Source of the DNA: Stutzerimonas kunmingensis
Lineage (GTDB): Bacteria; Pseudomonadota; Gammaproteobacteria; Pseudomonadales; Pseudomonadaceae
Reading direction: 5' to 3'
Assembly: GCF_900114065.1 (NCBI RefSeq)
Contig: NZ_FORS01000003.1
Span: 496,001 to 560,000 of the forward strand
Length of the DNA stretch: 64,000 nucleotides
The notes under the pieces: generated by a model
Database searches by the model: none
Told to the model about the DNA's origin: nothing
What the model saw: the letters and a program-made list of their open reading frames with translations, nothing else
In this document: positions 38,784-48,065 of the stretch, one piece after another
How positions within the stretch are numbered: the first letter of the stretch is position 1
Layout: each line of letters begins with the position of its first letter
Program-made: the position numbers and the translations under genes

Positions 38784-38909
38784 AGCCTGCGGCATGTTGC
38801 CCGGTGCTTTCTTTCGCGTCGGCGGAGTCGATTGTCCGGCGAGACATATGCACGAGGCATTGGCGATCTGATGGTCGCGAGCGGCCTGAACTCTGGTGTT
38901 ATGACGGTA

Positions 38910-39617
38910 ATGAAGAATTTGCTGCGTGTTCCGACTGTTTTGTTGCTGGCCAGCATGGGGCTGACAGGCTGCATCGGCCTGCAGCCTGCACCAATGTACC
39001 GACTGGACAGCGGTACGACTGAAGTGCCTGAGCGAACCGATGGCGCCGCCGTGCTGCTGGCACCGGTGACGCTTGCCGATTATCTGCAGCGTGACGCCTT
39101 GCTTCAGCGTCTGGCTGACGGCAGCCTGGCCGTCGACGGTCAGCGCGCCCACTGGGCGGGCAGCCTGAAGGCCGACGTCGAGCAGGTGTTGCTGCGCCAG
39201 CTGGCCTGGCGTCTGGATACGCAGAGCCTGGTGCTTGGCCCGGCCGACGAAGGCTTTACGCCAGAAGTGCAGATCGAGCTGTCCATCACGCGCCTTGATT
39301 CCGGCCCCGAATTCCCGGCGGTACTCGAGGCGCAATGGCGTCTGCGCGACAAGGCGGGCAAGCATTTGGGCAGTCGACTGGTGCGCCTGCAGGAGGAGCA
39401 CCAGGGCAGCGCGAGCGACCAGGTGCGGGCGCAGAGCGTTCTGCTGCAGCGGCTGAGCGAGATGGTCGCCGATGCGGTCGAACCTACCCTGGTAGCCAAG
39501 ACCGCACCCAAGGCTGCCCCTGCCAAGCCACAGGTAAGCAAGTCTGCCGAGGCACCGGCACCGCGCATCCCGGCCGCCGAACCCATTCGTACGGATATGG
39601 AAGTGTTCCGCTTCTGA
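38910..39617 (+). CDS. PqiC-family (ABC-type transport auxiliary) lipoprotein
   Basis: A 235-residue outer-membrane lipoprotein candidate. Signal peptide with lipobox LLASMGLTGCIGL, then APMYRLDSGT and VLLAPVTLADYLQRDALL, the hallmark of the PqiC/DUF330 fold that partners MCE-type lipid transport systems. No pqiAB or MCE genes lie nearby, so its partners must be elsewhere. The C-terminus is an Ala/Pro/Lys-rich tail. ATG codons at 38901 and 38910 are both possible; the second was chosen because it gives a standard signal peptide. Confidence 0.78.
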   Translation: MKNLLRVPTVLLLASMGLTGCIGLQPAPMYRLDSGTTEVPERTDGAAVLLAPVTLADYLQRDALLQRLADGSLAVDGQRAHWAGSLKADVEQVLLRQLAWRLDTQSLVLGPADEGFTPEVQIELSITRLDSGPEFPAVLEAQWRLRDKAGKHLGSRLVRLQEEHQGSASDQVRAQSVLLQRLSEMVADAVEPTLVAKTAPKAAPAKPQVSKSAEAPAPRIPAAEPIRTDMEVFRF

Positions 39618-39651
39618 CTCTGTCGCGGCTGCTGTTGCAGCCAGCGCATTG

Positions 39652-39685
39652 AAAAGCCCGGCCAGTGATCTGGTCGGGCTTTTTC
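39652..39685 (+). terminator. Rho-independent terminator after the PqiC-like gene
   Basis: AAAGCCCGGCCAG pairs with CTGGTCGGGCTTT around a TGAT loop, with one G-T pair, followed by a T-run (CTTTTTCATTTT). This is a textbook intrinsic terminator, 34 bases after the stop. The A-run on the other side would also let it work in reverse. Confidence 0.85.
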
Positions 39686-39728
39686 ATTTTCTCGGGCTGG
39701 TTGCGACTGCGGGCTCGACCAAAGGCCA

Positions 39729-39750
39729 ACGGTCGTTTGATAGCGACCGT
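39729..39750 (-). terminator. Small inverted repeat after the YtjB-like gene
   Basis: ACGGTCG at 39729-39735 pairs with CGACCGT at 39744-39750, loop 8 bases, 11 bases beyond the reverse-strand stop. There is no T-run in the reverse direction, so termination here is only a possibility. Confidence 0.33.
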
Positions 39751-39760
39751 ATGGCTTGCG

Positions 39761-41248
39761 TCAGTGGGTGCGGCTGCGTAGTTCGTGCATGCGCGTCAGC
39801 TGGCGTTCCAGCAACGAGGGGTATGGGTCCAGCAGGCGCTCGACGCAGCAGGCGCCTTCCGGGCTGGCAATCGGGCGGATTCGCGCGCGCTGCTGAATCA
39901 GCCGGTCCTCGCTGATGCTGCCCTCTACCAGCAGCAGGTTGCGGCTGTGCAGCGACATATCCAGCGCAGCTTGCGCCGGCTGGCTCAGCAGCAGGTCGCC
40001 CTGGCTCAGGTCGAACAGGCCATCGCCCTGGGTCAGGGCGAGCTGCAGTTGCAACGTGATGCCGCTGTCGGCGACGTCGATCTGCAAGGCATGGCCCAGC
40101 GCACGCATCAGTTCGCCACAGCAGATCGCGTGGGTGAGGTAGTTCTGCTCGTCGTCCTGGCTATGAAACAACATCAGGCTACTGCCATCGTTGAGCGTGT
40201 GCAGCTCGGCCTGGTAAAGCGTCGCGGCTTGTTGCAGGCAGTCTCGATAGCGTTGCAGCAGTTCGGTCAGGCGCGGCCGCGGCAAGCGGCGCAATTGTTC
40301 CTGCCCGCCGAGCTGGATGGCCAGCACGGCGCTGCGGGTAGGTTGCGGCGGGGTAGGAGGTTGTACGCTCGGGGTACCCAGTGACGGGAGCTCGAACGGG
40401 ACGTCGTCGTCCAGCTGCTGCACGTCGTCATCAGCGTTCGCGGAAAAGCCGCGTGTGCGATGTGACTCGTCGTCCAGCTCGATATCGAAGCGCTCCGGTT
40501 GCGCTGCGGGGGATCGTGAGTCAATGCTGTGGTCGTCACCCTGGTCGAAATAGTCGTCGTCCAGTGCATCGCTCAGGTCAAGCTCCGCCTCGGGCTTCTC
40601 CGGCACCAGGCGTGCCTGCAGCTGGCGCGCAAGGTCGCCAATCTCGTCCTGCCGTCCGGCACCCGGGGCGGGGTCGTCCGGGTCGCGCAGCCACAGGCGC
40701 AGCTGCATCAAGGGCGTCGCCAATTGCCGGCCCAGGCGCAGGCTCAGCATCAGCGTCAACGCCAGCAGGATCAGGCTGAGTAGTCCCATGCTCTGCAGGC
40801 TGATGGTCATCGGCTGCTGAAACTGCTGCATGTCCAGGCTCACGCGCAGATGCCCGGCAATCACTTCCTGAAAGCTGATTGGTGTTGAATAAAGCCCGTT
40901 ATCGTCCCCGAGCAGGCCCTGCTGAGGCCGGGTTCCGGACTCGGCGAGCACGCGATTGTCCACGCTGTAGATCGCTGCGTGAGCGACCAGTGGATTCTTC
41001 ACCAGATTGCTCAGCAGCACGTTGAGGCTGAGGATGTCGTTGGCCACCAGCAGATCGGTGGCCGAGGCGGCCGTCTGGGTGACCAGGCTCTGGCCGAGGG
41101 CATCGGCCTGCTGCTCCATGGCATGCTTGAACTGCATGCCGATCACCCACGCGTAGATGATCAGCGCCAGCGCCACCAGCAGCAGCGTATGGCTGGCAAT
41201 ACGCAACACCAGCGGCACGCGATGCTGGCGTACTGCGCGATAGAGCAT
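39761..41248 (-). CDS. AhpA/YtjB-family membrane protein (SMP_2-like)
   Basis: A 495-residue inner-membrane protein with one transmembrane segment at residues ~15-35 (LRIASHTLLLVALALIIYAWVIG), a periplasmic stretch of ~100 residues, a second segment (SLQSMGLLSLILLALTLMLSL), and a HAMP-like linker after it. The cytoplasmic part is acidic in the middle (many Asp around residues 225-290) and ends in a globular domain. E. coli ytjB (smp) is also divergent from serB, which supports the family call. Function unknown. The open frame extends 149 codons upstream through serB, so MLYRAVRQHRVPLVLRI at 41248 is the best start, although no clear ribosome site precedes it. Confidence 0.75.
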   Translation of the reverse strand: MLYRAVRQHRVPLVLRIASHTLLLVALALIIYAWVIGMQFKHAMEQQADALGQSLVTQTAASATDLLVANDILSLNVLLSNLVKNPLVAHAAIYSVDNRVLAESGTRPQQGLLGDDNGLYSTPISFQEVIAGHLRVSLDMQQFQQPMTISLQSMGLLSLILLALTLMLSLRLGRQLATPLMQLRLWLRDPDDPAPGAGRQDEIGDLARQLQARLVPEKPEAELDLSDALDDDYFDQGDDHSIDSRSPAAQPERFDIELDDESHRTRGFSANADDDVQQLDDDVPFELPSLGTPSVQPPTPPQPTRSAVLAIQLGGQEQLRRLPRPRLTELLQRYRDCLQQAATLYQAELHTLNDGSSLMLFHSQDDEQNYLTHAICCGELMRALGHALQIDVADSGITLQLQLALTQGDGLFDLSQGDLLLSQPAQAALDMSLHSRNLLLVEGSISEDRLIQQRARIRPIASPEGACCVERLLDPYPSLLERQLTRMHELRSRTH

Positions 41249-41492
41249 GAGGAAGAAGTTGTCTGGCTTTACGGATGCGGGCCGGTTCACAGAGCGCGGC
41301 TCTTCTCGTCGGGAAATTGCCGAGCAGTATACGGAAAGCACGGGGGGCGCTGAAGGTCTGCGACGGTAAGCTGACGAATTGCGTCCAGGGTCATCGTGGT
41401 GGAGCGCGATGTGCCTGCCGCGGGGCCTGTCCAGCGCGCTGGTCAGCTGATGTAGAATGCCCGCCTTCGTTGCCTGCCATGGGAGCTGCGCC

Positions 41493-42707
41493 TTGCGCGA
41501 AATCGTCCTGATCAATATCACCGGTGAAGACCGTCCGGGCCTCACCGCGGCCATCACCGGCGTGCTCGCCCAGGGTGGCGTGAACATTCTCGACATCGGC
41601 CAGGCGGTGATCCATGACACGCTGTCGTTCGGCATCCTGATCGAGATTCCGGATAACGAGCGCGCCTCGTCGGTACTCAAGGACGTCCTGTTCATGGGCT
41701 ACAAGCATGACCAGCAGGTGCGCTTCACCCCGGTGGCCGAGGCCGACTACCAGCACTGGGTGGCCGGGCAGGGCAAGTCCCGGCACATCGTCACCCTGCT
41801 GACGCGCAAGGTCACCGCCGAGCAATTGCAGCGGGTCAGCTCGATCACGGCGAAGTACGGGCTCAACATCGACCATATCGACCGCCTGTCCGGACGCATG
41901 CCGCTGGACATGCCTGAAGAACTGGGCAAGGGCTGCATCGAGTTTTCGGTGCGCGGCGAGCCGGCCGATACCGCGGCGCTGCGCGCCGAGTTTCTCAGCG
42001 TGGCGCAGGAGCTCAATGTCGATATCGCCTTCCAGCGTGATTCGGTCTACCGGCGCAATCGCCGGCTGGCTGTGTTCGACATGGACTCGACGCTGATCGA
42101 GGCCGAGGTCATCGACGAGCTGGCCAAGGCCGCCGGTGTTGGCGAGCAGGTGTCGGAGATCACCGAGCGGGCGATGCGTGGCGAGCTGGATTTCCGCGCC
42201 AGCTTCAAGGAGCGCCTGGCGCTGCTGGAAGGCTTGTCGGAAGACGTGCTGGCGGACATCGGTGCCAGCCTGCGCCTGACCGAGGGTGCCGAAGTGCTGT
42301 TCGCCGAACTCAAGCGCCTGGGCTACAAGACAGCGATCCTGTCCGGCGGCTTCAGCTATTTCGCCAAGCAGCTGCAGGCCAAGCTCGGCATCGACTACGT
42401 GTTCGCCAATGAATTGCAGATCGAGAACGGCAAGGTCACCGGCGTGGCGGTCGAGCCGATCGTCGATGCCCAGCGCAAGGCGGATCTGCTGCGCCAGCTG
42501 GCCGAGCAGGAAGGGCTGTGTCTGGAGCAGACCATCGCCGTGGGTGATGGCGCCAACGACCTGCCGATGCTTGGTCTGGCCGGCCTGGGCGTTGCCTTCC
42601 GCGCCAAACCGCTGGTCAAGCAGTCGGCCAAGCAGGCGATTTCAACCCTGGGTCTGGACGGGATTCTCTACCTGCTGGGTTTCCGCGATCGCGACGGCAC
42701 GGAATAA
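41493..42707 (+). CDS. serB: Phosphoserine phosphatase
   Basis: A 404-residue enzyme: two N-terminal ACT-type regulatory domains (REIVLINITGEDRPGLT and SRHIVTLLTRKVTAEQL) and a C-terminal HAD phosphatase. Catalytic aspartates are in LAVFDMDSTLIEAEV, the Ser in AILSGGFSYFA and the metal site in VGDGANDLPML. It makes serine from phosphoserine. The start is TTG at 41493, with GGGAG at 41481-41485; the family begins (M)REIVLINITGEDRPG. The upstream ATG-type frame start at 41457 lacks a ribosome site. Confidence 0.95.
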   Translation: MREIVLINITGEDRPGLTAAITGVLAQGGVNILDIGQAVIHDTLSFGILIEIPDNERASSVLKDVLFMGYKHDQQVRFTPVAEADYQHWVAGQGKSRHIVTLLTRKVTAEQLQRVSSITAKYGLNIDHIDRLSGRMPLDMPEELGKGCIEFSVRGEPADTAALRAEFLSVAQELNVDIAFQRDSVYRRNRRLAVFDMDSTLIEAEVIDELAKAAGVGEQVSEITERAMRGELDFRASFKERLALLEGLSEDVLADIGASLRLTEGAEVLFAELKRLGYKTAILSGGFSYFAKQLQAKLGIDYVFANELQIENGKVTGVAVEPIVDAQRKADLLRQLAEQEGLCLEQTIAVGDGANDLPMLGLAGLGVAFRAKPLVKQSAKQAISTLGLDGILYLLGFRDRDGTE

Positions 42708-42734
42708 AGCGCGGCTGCAGGCTCGAACAACGCA

Positions 42735-42769
42735 AAGCCCCGGATCAATCGATCCGGGGCTCTAGTTTT
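42735..42769 (+). terminator. Intrinsic terminator after serB
   Basis: AGCCCCGGATC and GATCCGGGGCT form a perfect 11-base stem around AATC, followed by CTAGTTTTG. It separates serB from the convergent dehydrogenase gene and may serve both. Confidence 0.82.
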
Positions 42770-42792
42770 GTCACTCATGCCTTGCAGTGTCT

Positions 42793-43866
42793 TCAGGGTT
42801 TGATCGCCACCTTCAGCACGCCATCGCGCTGATTGGCAAACAGGTCGTAGGCGTCGGTGATGTCGTCCAGCGCATATTGATGGGTGACCAGCGGGCCGAG
42901 ATCGACCCGGCCCGAGGCGACCACATTGAGCAGTCGGCGCATGCGCTCCTTGCCGCCCGGGCAGAGCGAGGTGACGATCTTGTTGTCGCCAAGCCCCGCA
43001 TGGAAAGCGCCGAGCGGAATGGTCAGGTCACTGGAATAGACGCCCAGGCTGGACAGCGTTCCGCCCGGCTTGAGTACTCGCAATGCGCTCTCGAACGTCG
43101 ATTGCAGGCCCAGTGCCTCGATGGAGGCGTCGACGCCGCGGCCGCCGGTTAGCTTGAGAACCTCTTCCACCACATCGACATTGCGGAAGTTGAGCGTCAC
43201 GTCCGCACCCATCTTCCGGGCGATATCCAGCCGCGCATCCACACCGTCCACGGCGATGATGGTGCCCGCACCGCGGAGCCTGGCGCCAGCGGTGGCACAG
43301 AGGCCGATGGGCCCCTGGGCGAAGATCACCACGATGTCGCCGATCTTGATATTGGCCGCCTCGGCGCCGGCGAACCCGGTGGACATGATGTCCGGGCACA
43401 TCAGCACCTGTTCGTCGGTCAGGCCGTCCGGTACGGGCGCCAGGTTGGCCATGGCGTCGGGTACCAGTACGTACTCGGCCTGGGTGCCGTCGATGCTGTT
43501 GCCGAAACGCCAGCCGCCCATGGGCTTGTAACCATGGCAGGAGCAGCCGCCGTCCTGCGAGGGGAGGCCGTCCTGACAGGCGTAGGAGGTGAAGCTCGGG
43601 CAGATGGCCCCGGCGATGACGCGTTGACCTTCCTGGTAGCCCTTGACGTTGCTACCCAGCTTTTCGATGACGCCTACCGGCTCGTGGCCGATGGTCAGGC
43701 CGGGCGCGACCGGATACTCACCCTTGAGAATGTGCACGTCGGTGCCGCAGATGGTGGTTGTGGTGATGCGTAGCAGGGCATCGTTGGGGCCGATCTCGGG
43801 GATGGGCTTGTCCTGCAGTTCGATGCGGCCCGGTTCGACGAATACGGCAGCTTTCATCATGACCAT
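42793..43866 (-). CDS. Zinc-dependent alcohol dehydrogenase family protein
   Basis: A 357-residue MDR-superfamily enzyme. The catalytic zinc ligands are Cys in TTICGTDVHIL, the His-Glu pair in TIGHEPVGVIEK and a later acidic residue. The structural-zinc lobe is altered: it reads SYACQDGLPSQDGGCSCHGYK rather than the four regularly spaced cysteines of liver ADH. The nucleotide fold has VVIFAQGPIGLCA. It resembles bacterial isopropanol or broad-range secondary alcohol dehydrogenases. GAGGAG lies seven bases before the ATG. In P. aeruginosa serB is next to fimX, so this gene is an insertion in that arrangement. Confidence 0.88.
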   Translation of the reverse strand: MVMMKAAVFVEPGRIELQDKPIPEIGPNDALLRITTTTICGTDVHILKGEYPVAPGLTIGHEPVGVIEKLGSNVKGYQEGQRVIAGAICPSFTSYACQDGLPSQDGGCSCHGYKPMGGWRFGNSIDGTQAEYVLVPDAMANLAPVPDGLTDEQVLMCPDIMSTGFAGAEAANIKIGDIVVIFAQGPIGLCATAGARLRGAGTIIAVDGVDARLDIARKMGADVTLNFRNVDVVEEVLKLTGGRGVDASIEALGLQSTFESALRVLKPGGTLSSLGVYSSDLTIPLGAFHAGLGDNKIVTSLCPGGKERMRRLLNVVASGRVDLGPLVTHQYALDDITDAYDLFANQRDGVLKVAIKP

Positions 43867-43969
43867 GGTGCGGCTCCTCTTCGAGTTGAAGGCGTCCGGA
43901 CACTCTAGCTCAGCGCTGCGGCTGGCCAGTGATCGTAGTCAAGCTGAGGTGGATTGTCTGGTGGCGTTG

Positions 43970-43993
43970 GGGCTGGCGGGAGGCTGCCAGCCC
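43970..43993 (-). terminator. Hairpin after fimX
   Basis: GGGCTGGC at 43970-43977 pairs perfectly with GCCAGCCC at 43986-43993, 9 bases beyond the fimX stop on the reverse strand. No T-run follows. The rest of the gap to the dehydrogenase gene should contain that gene's distal leader only. Confidence 0.42.
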
Positions 43994-44002
43994 GGCGGCG
44001 CA

Positions 44003-46069
44003 TCACTCCTCGTCGGAGGCGAAGTCGTAGTCCATCGACTGGCTCGGGCCCTGCAGATAATGGCCCTGGATGTAGCTGACGCCGGCTTGCCACAGCGTAG
44101 CGAGTACGGTCGCGCTTTCGACGAACGGTACGATGCTCTGCTTCTGCTGCTCGTGCAGTTCGGCGAGCAGGGCCTTGAGCGCTTCCTGGTTTTCCTGGCG
44201 GGTCAGATCCTGGGTGTAGGAGCCATCGACCTTGATGAACTCGGCATCCAGATGCTTGAGCGTATTGAATGGGTTGAGCACGCAGCCGAACTGGGCGAGC
44301 GCGGTGCGGCATCCGAGGCCGTTGAGTCCCTGGGCCAGCGCCTTGGCCGGTTTGAGATAGGCCACGGCATCGGCTTCACCGAACTCGAAGGCCAGCGAAT
44401 CGCCTGGCAGGCGCGAAGCCTTGAGCACGACGCCGAGCCAGGGCAGCAGGCTGGGGTCCTGGATACTGGCGGCGGACAGGTGCAGGAACAGTCGCGTGCG
44501 ATGGCCCTTGGCGCGGTGCTCGGCGAGCAGTTTGATGGAATTGAGAATGACCCAGCGGTCGATCTTGGCAGCCAGGCCGGCGTCGGCCGCGGTACTGAGG
44601 AACTCGTTCGGCGGGACTTCCACGCCCTGCGGATCGAGTAGCCGCAGCAGCACTTCGTAATGCTCGAAGCTATCGCCGCGCAGGCTGATGATCGGCTGGA
44701 ACAGCAGGCGGAAGCTGTTGCTTTCCAGCGCCTGCTTGAGCATCGCGACGATGTCGCCGCGGTTGGCTGCTGCCGCCAGTTCGTCGGCCGGGTTGTAGAG
44801 CTTCAGCGCATTGCCGTCGCTCAGCTCATCGGCACAGCGGTGCGCGCGCTCGATCGCGTCTTGAGCCTTGGCGGTCTTCTCGTCGAGGCCGGCAACGCCG
44901 ATGCTGAGGGTGGTTTGCACCGTGCGACCGCCGACATCGAGCAGTTGGCCTTCGACCTTGGTCAGCAGCTTGCGCAGCTCCGGTTCGGCCTGCTGCGGAA
45001 TGACGCCGGGTTGCAGGACCGCAAAGACGTCATCGGCGAAGCGAGCCAGCTGGGCTTCGCCGGGGAAGTGGCCCCGCAACAGGGTGGCGAGCTGGTTGAG
45101 CAGCTGGTCGGAGTCGGTCAGGCCGATGTCTGCCTGCAGCGCGGCGAAGCGATCGACGCGGATATAGGCGAGGCTGGCGGGCTGACCGGCATTGATCGCG
45201 CGCTCTACCGCGGCGTCAATCACTTCGAGGAAGCTGTTGCGGTTGAGCAGGCCGGTTACCGGGTCCTGGCTGCTGATCTCGCGCAGCTTCTGCAGTTCGG
45301 CACTGTCGTTCTCGGCGCGGATCACCACCTGGATGCAGGGCTCGCCGTCATAGGCCGCCGGCGAGAAGTGCATGCGTGTCTTGAGCGTGTCGCCATCGGC
45401 GCGCACGCCGCCACAGGCCAGTTCGGCGCTGCCTTCCATGCTCTGGTAGTTCTTCAGGAAGGTCTTGAAACGGCTCTGGTCGGTGCCGCTGATCAGATCG
45501 ATCATCGGCATGCCTTCCAGATCCTCCACGTCCTCGTAGCCGAACAGCTCGAGGTAGGCGCGGTTGGCGTAGATGTGCATGCCGTCGTGCACGTAGGCAA
45601 TGGCGTCCACCGAACTGTCGAGCAAGAGCTGGCAGCGCTTTTCCGCTTCACGCAGGGCCACTTCGGCTGAACGGCGCGCGCGGCGCTCTTCGAGATTGGC
45701 CAGTTCGCGATTGGCCACCAGCAGCAGCCACTCGTCCTCACCCTGCGGCAGGGCATCTTGGGCACCGAGCATCAGCGCTTCGGTGATCGCTTCGGCGTCG
45801 TTGCCTGCGGTTAGCTGGAGGATCGGGATGTCCTTGGCCTGCCGGCGAATGGCGCTGATTGCCTCGCTGGGGTCGAGATTCTCGCTCTGCGGTGCGTTGA
45901 TCAGCAGATCCCAGGTCTGTTTCAGCGCTTCGGCCAGATCGTCGCTGGAGGTCAGCCGATGCACCCGGGTCGCCTGTCCGGCATTGCGGAAGAGGCTGAC
46001 CAGACGCTCGGCCTCGTTCTGCGAGTCTTCGAGAATCAGCAGGCGGATGGTTTTCTTTTGCAGGGCCAT
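44003..46069 (-). CDS. fimX: c-di-GMP-binding twitching-motility regulator FimX (REC-PAS-GGDEF-EAL)
   Basis: A 688-residue four-domain protein. The REC-like domain (LLILEDSQNEAERLVS) lacks an obvious phospho-acceptor Asp, with INAPQS where it is expected. The PAS domain follows (DSSVDAIAYVHDG). The GGDEF domain carries RFADDVFAVL in place of RxGGDEF, and the EAL domain has EVLLRL in place of EAL-x-R. Both enzymatic sites are therefore degenerate, as in P. aeruginosa FimX, which binds c-di-GMP through the EAL domain and directs type IV pilus assembly. The next gene upstream, 61 bases away, encodes a PilZ-type protein, as in P. aeruginosa. Confidence 0.94.
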   Translation of the reverse strand: MALQKKTIRLLILEDSQNEAERLVSLFRNAGQATRVHRLTSSDDLAEALKQTWDLLINAPQSENLDPSEAISAIRRQAKDIPILQLTAGNDAEAITEALMLGAQDALPQGEDEWLLLVANRELANLEERRARRSAEVALREAEKRCQLLLDSSVDAIAYVHDGMHIYANRAYLELFGYEDVEDLEGMPMIDLISGTDQSRFKTFLKNYQSMEGSAELACGGVRADGDTLKTRMHFSPAAYDGEPCIQVVIRAENDSAELQKLREISSQDPVTGLLNRNSFLEVIDAAVERAINAGQPASLAYIRVDRFAALQADIGLTDSDQLLNQLATLLRGHFPGEAQLARFADDVFAVLQPGVIPQQAEPELRKLLTKVEGQLLDVGGRTVQTTLSIGVAGLDEKTAKAQDAIERAHRCADELSDGNALKLYNPADELAAAANRGDIVAMLKQALESNSFRLLFQPIISLRGDSFEHYEVLLRLLDPQGVEVPPNEFLSTAADAGLAAKIDRWVILNSIKLLAEHRAKGHRTRLFLHLSAASIQDPSLLPWLGVVLKASRLPGDSLAFEFGEADAVAYLKPAKALAQGLNGLGCRTALAQFGCVLNPFNTLKHLDAEFIKVDGSYTQDLTRQENQEALKALLAELHEQQKQSIVPFVESATVLATLWQAGVSYIQGHYLQGPSQSMDYDFASDEE

Positions 46070-46130
46070 GGCAACAGCTTAAGTGCGCGCCAAAGCGGCG
46101 CGGGCAGGCAGGAATGCGAGAGTCGGCAAT

Positions 46131-47969
46131 CTACAGCGACTTCCAGAGTGAGTCAAAATCTTCATCCCCGCCCGCAGTGTGGGTTTTCCAGCCTGTGACA
46201 GGCGTCTCTCGCTCCGGTGCGACCTGTCCCAGGGAGCGGTATTCGAACTGATTGTAGTTGCCGGTAGCCGCACGGCGTTGGTTCAGCACGGCGCGCTCTT
46301 CCTCGCCGTTACGGTTGATCTGAACCTTGTGCCCCTCCTGGAAAGGCAGGCGTGGCGCGATCAGGGTTGCCGGCTGGGAGATCGCGGCGATCTCCGGCAA
46401 CAGAAGGGCGCGCAGGTACTCACTGCCCTGGTCGACCTTGCGCAGCAGGCGCAGACCACAGGGCTTGGCCTGCGGTGCGATCAGTTCGATGCCCAGCTGC
46501 GTGCTGCCGCCGCGTACCTGGCGAATCCAGCGCACCACGGCGACGCTCCAGGTTTGCCCGGTGTCTTCGCGCAGTCCCAACAGCTCGCCGGTCTGCAGCA
46601 GGCTGGGCACCTCGCCTTCCCAGGCCAGGCAGTAACCGCCGGGGCTATGGTCCACCAGCTGGACCTGATAGATCGGATGATCTTCGTTGCTGGTGGACTT
46701 ACCTTTCGTCGATGCAGACACGGGTGCTCTGGTCGCTGGCGTTGCGCGTGAAACATCGGGTCTGACGAACTCGATGTGGTCGCTGTCCGGCAGGCGTTCG
46801 ATGCTGTTGCTCTGTGCATCGAATGCGTTGGCCCAGACATCTGCGGCGCCGTTGTGCAGCTTGAACACGGCTCGATTCGAGGTGCCGGGCAGTTCGAGCA
46901 CTTCGTTGAAGGCGCGCTGACCGGCGAGTTGATAGTGCAGCGCAGTCATGCCGATGCACAGCGCCAGCGTGCCCTTTGCCGGCGTGCGCTGGAAGGTTCG
47001 TTCGGAGATGGCGCCCCAGGCCGAGTTCAGGTGGCGCAGCAGATCGTCGTCCAGTCCTGCGGCGGCTGGCAGACGGCTCAGCCGGCGGTTGTCGGGCGCC
47101 AGGCGCAGGTGCTCATCGATCATGCCGACCAGCATCCGGGTATCGATGCCGAGCAGGTTCTGCTGATTTCTGTCGGGAAACAGCGAACGGTAGCGCGGCG
47201 GACCGTCCACCAGCGGAGACAGGAGGAAAAGGCTGCTGGCGGCGCTGGCTGCCTGGATCTGCGCCATTGCGCCCCAGGCCTCCAGTGCCGCGGCCAGCTT
47301 GACGATGCTCTGCTGACGCAACTGATTGCAGCGCGCGCAACCGAGCAGCAGCGCTGCGAGGTAGCTCTGCTCAGCGGTGAGATCCTTGGAGTATCGCGCC
47401 AGCGGATCGCGCAGCAGGAGGCGCTCGGTGCCATGCTCGACTGCCAGCTGATAGAGCTGGTGCAGTTCGAGCCACAACCCGGCAGCAGCCGGGCTGTAGA
47501 GCTGGGTGGAGCGGATCAGCAACGCGCCGAGGCTGTGAATGGCGCGTTGCAGCGCGATCGACAACAGTTGGTGACGATCGCGCTCGGGTTGCGAAACCAC
47601 ACGCACCACGATCAGCTTGTAGCCAACCGCGAGGTGATTCTGCAGCGCCTGGCAGAGACCGGCGACTTTGCGTGGTCGCTCGCTGAGCACGATGGGCTGG
47701 TTGACGAAGTGCTTTTCCAGCTGGTTGCAGACGAAGTGCACGTCCGGCCGCAGCAGTTCCAGCATCTGCAGGCGGGTTTCCGTGGCGATGCGCAGTTGGT
47801 TGAGTTCGATCAGCGCCTGGTAAAGCTGGCGCGCGGTTTCGCCTATGTTGGCTTTCGGCAAGCCGGCGAGCCAGCCGGTTACGCCGCGCACGCTGGCGTC
47901 GCAGAAGGACAGGGTCTGCCGGGTGGGCGCTGGTACGCGCAACAGCAGATGATGGCTCTGTCTATCCAA
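46131..47969 (-). CDS. PilZ-domain-containing protein upstream of fimX
   Basis: A 612-residue cytoplasmic protein. The first ~400 residues are mainly helical and unlike any domain I know. Residues ~440-520 look like a PilZ fold, with QVQLVDHSPGGYCLAWEG carrying the D-x-S-x-G-G motif. The partner R-x-x-x-R motif is not seen immediately before it, so c-di-GMP binding is uncertain. The start is TTG (47969) with GGAG nine bases upstream. An AT-rich stretch at 47995-48060 is a plausible promoter region. Constant pairing with fimX suggests a shared role in pilus or surface signalling. Confidence 0.72.
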   Translation of the reverse strand: MDRQSHHLLLRVPAPTRQTLSFCDASVRGVTGWLAGLPKANIGETARQLYQALIELNQLRIATETRLQMLELLRPDVHFVCNQLEKHFVNQPIVLSERPRKVAGLCQALQNHLAVGYKLIVVRVVSQPERDRHQLLSIALQRAIHSLGALLIRSTQLYSPAAAGLWLELHQLYQLAVEHGTERLLLRDPLARYSKDLTAEQSYLAALLLGCARCNQLRQQSIVKLAAALEAWGAMAQIQAASAASSLFLLSPLVDGPPRYRSLFPDRNQQNLLGIDTRMLVGMIDEHLRLAPDNRRLSRLPAAAGLDDDLLRHLNSAWGAISERTFQRTPAKGTLALCIGMTALHYQLAGQRAFNEVLELPGTSNRAVFKLHNGAADVWANAFDAQSNSIERLPDSDHIEFVRPDVSRATPATRAPVSASTKGKSTSNEDHPIYQVQLVDHSPGGYCLAWEGEVPSLLQTGELLGLREDTGQTWSVAVVRWIRQVRGGSTQLGIELIAPQAKPCGLRLLRKVDQGSEYLRALLLPEIAAISQPATLIAPRLPFQEGHKVQINRNGEEERAVLNQRRAATGNYNQFEYRSLGQVAPERETPVTGWKTHTAGGDEDFDSLWKSL

Positions 47970-48065
47970 ACGGTTGGCTCCGCGGCGGTCAGGGCATAAT
48001 TAATGAGAACTCTATCAATATCTGCCGCAGCGGGCAGGACTGAATGATAGCTTCATGATATTAGC

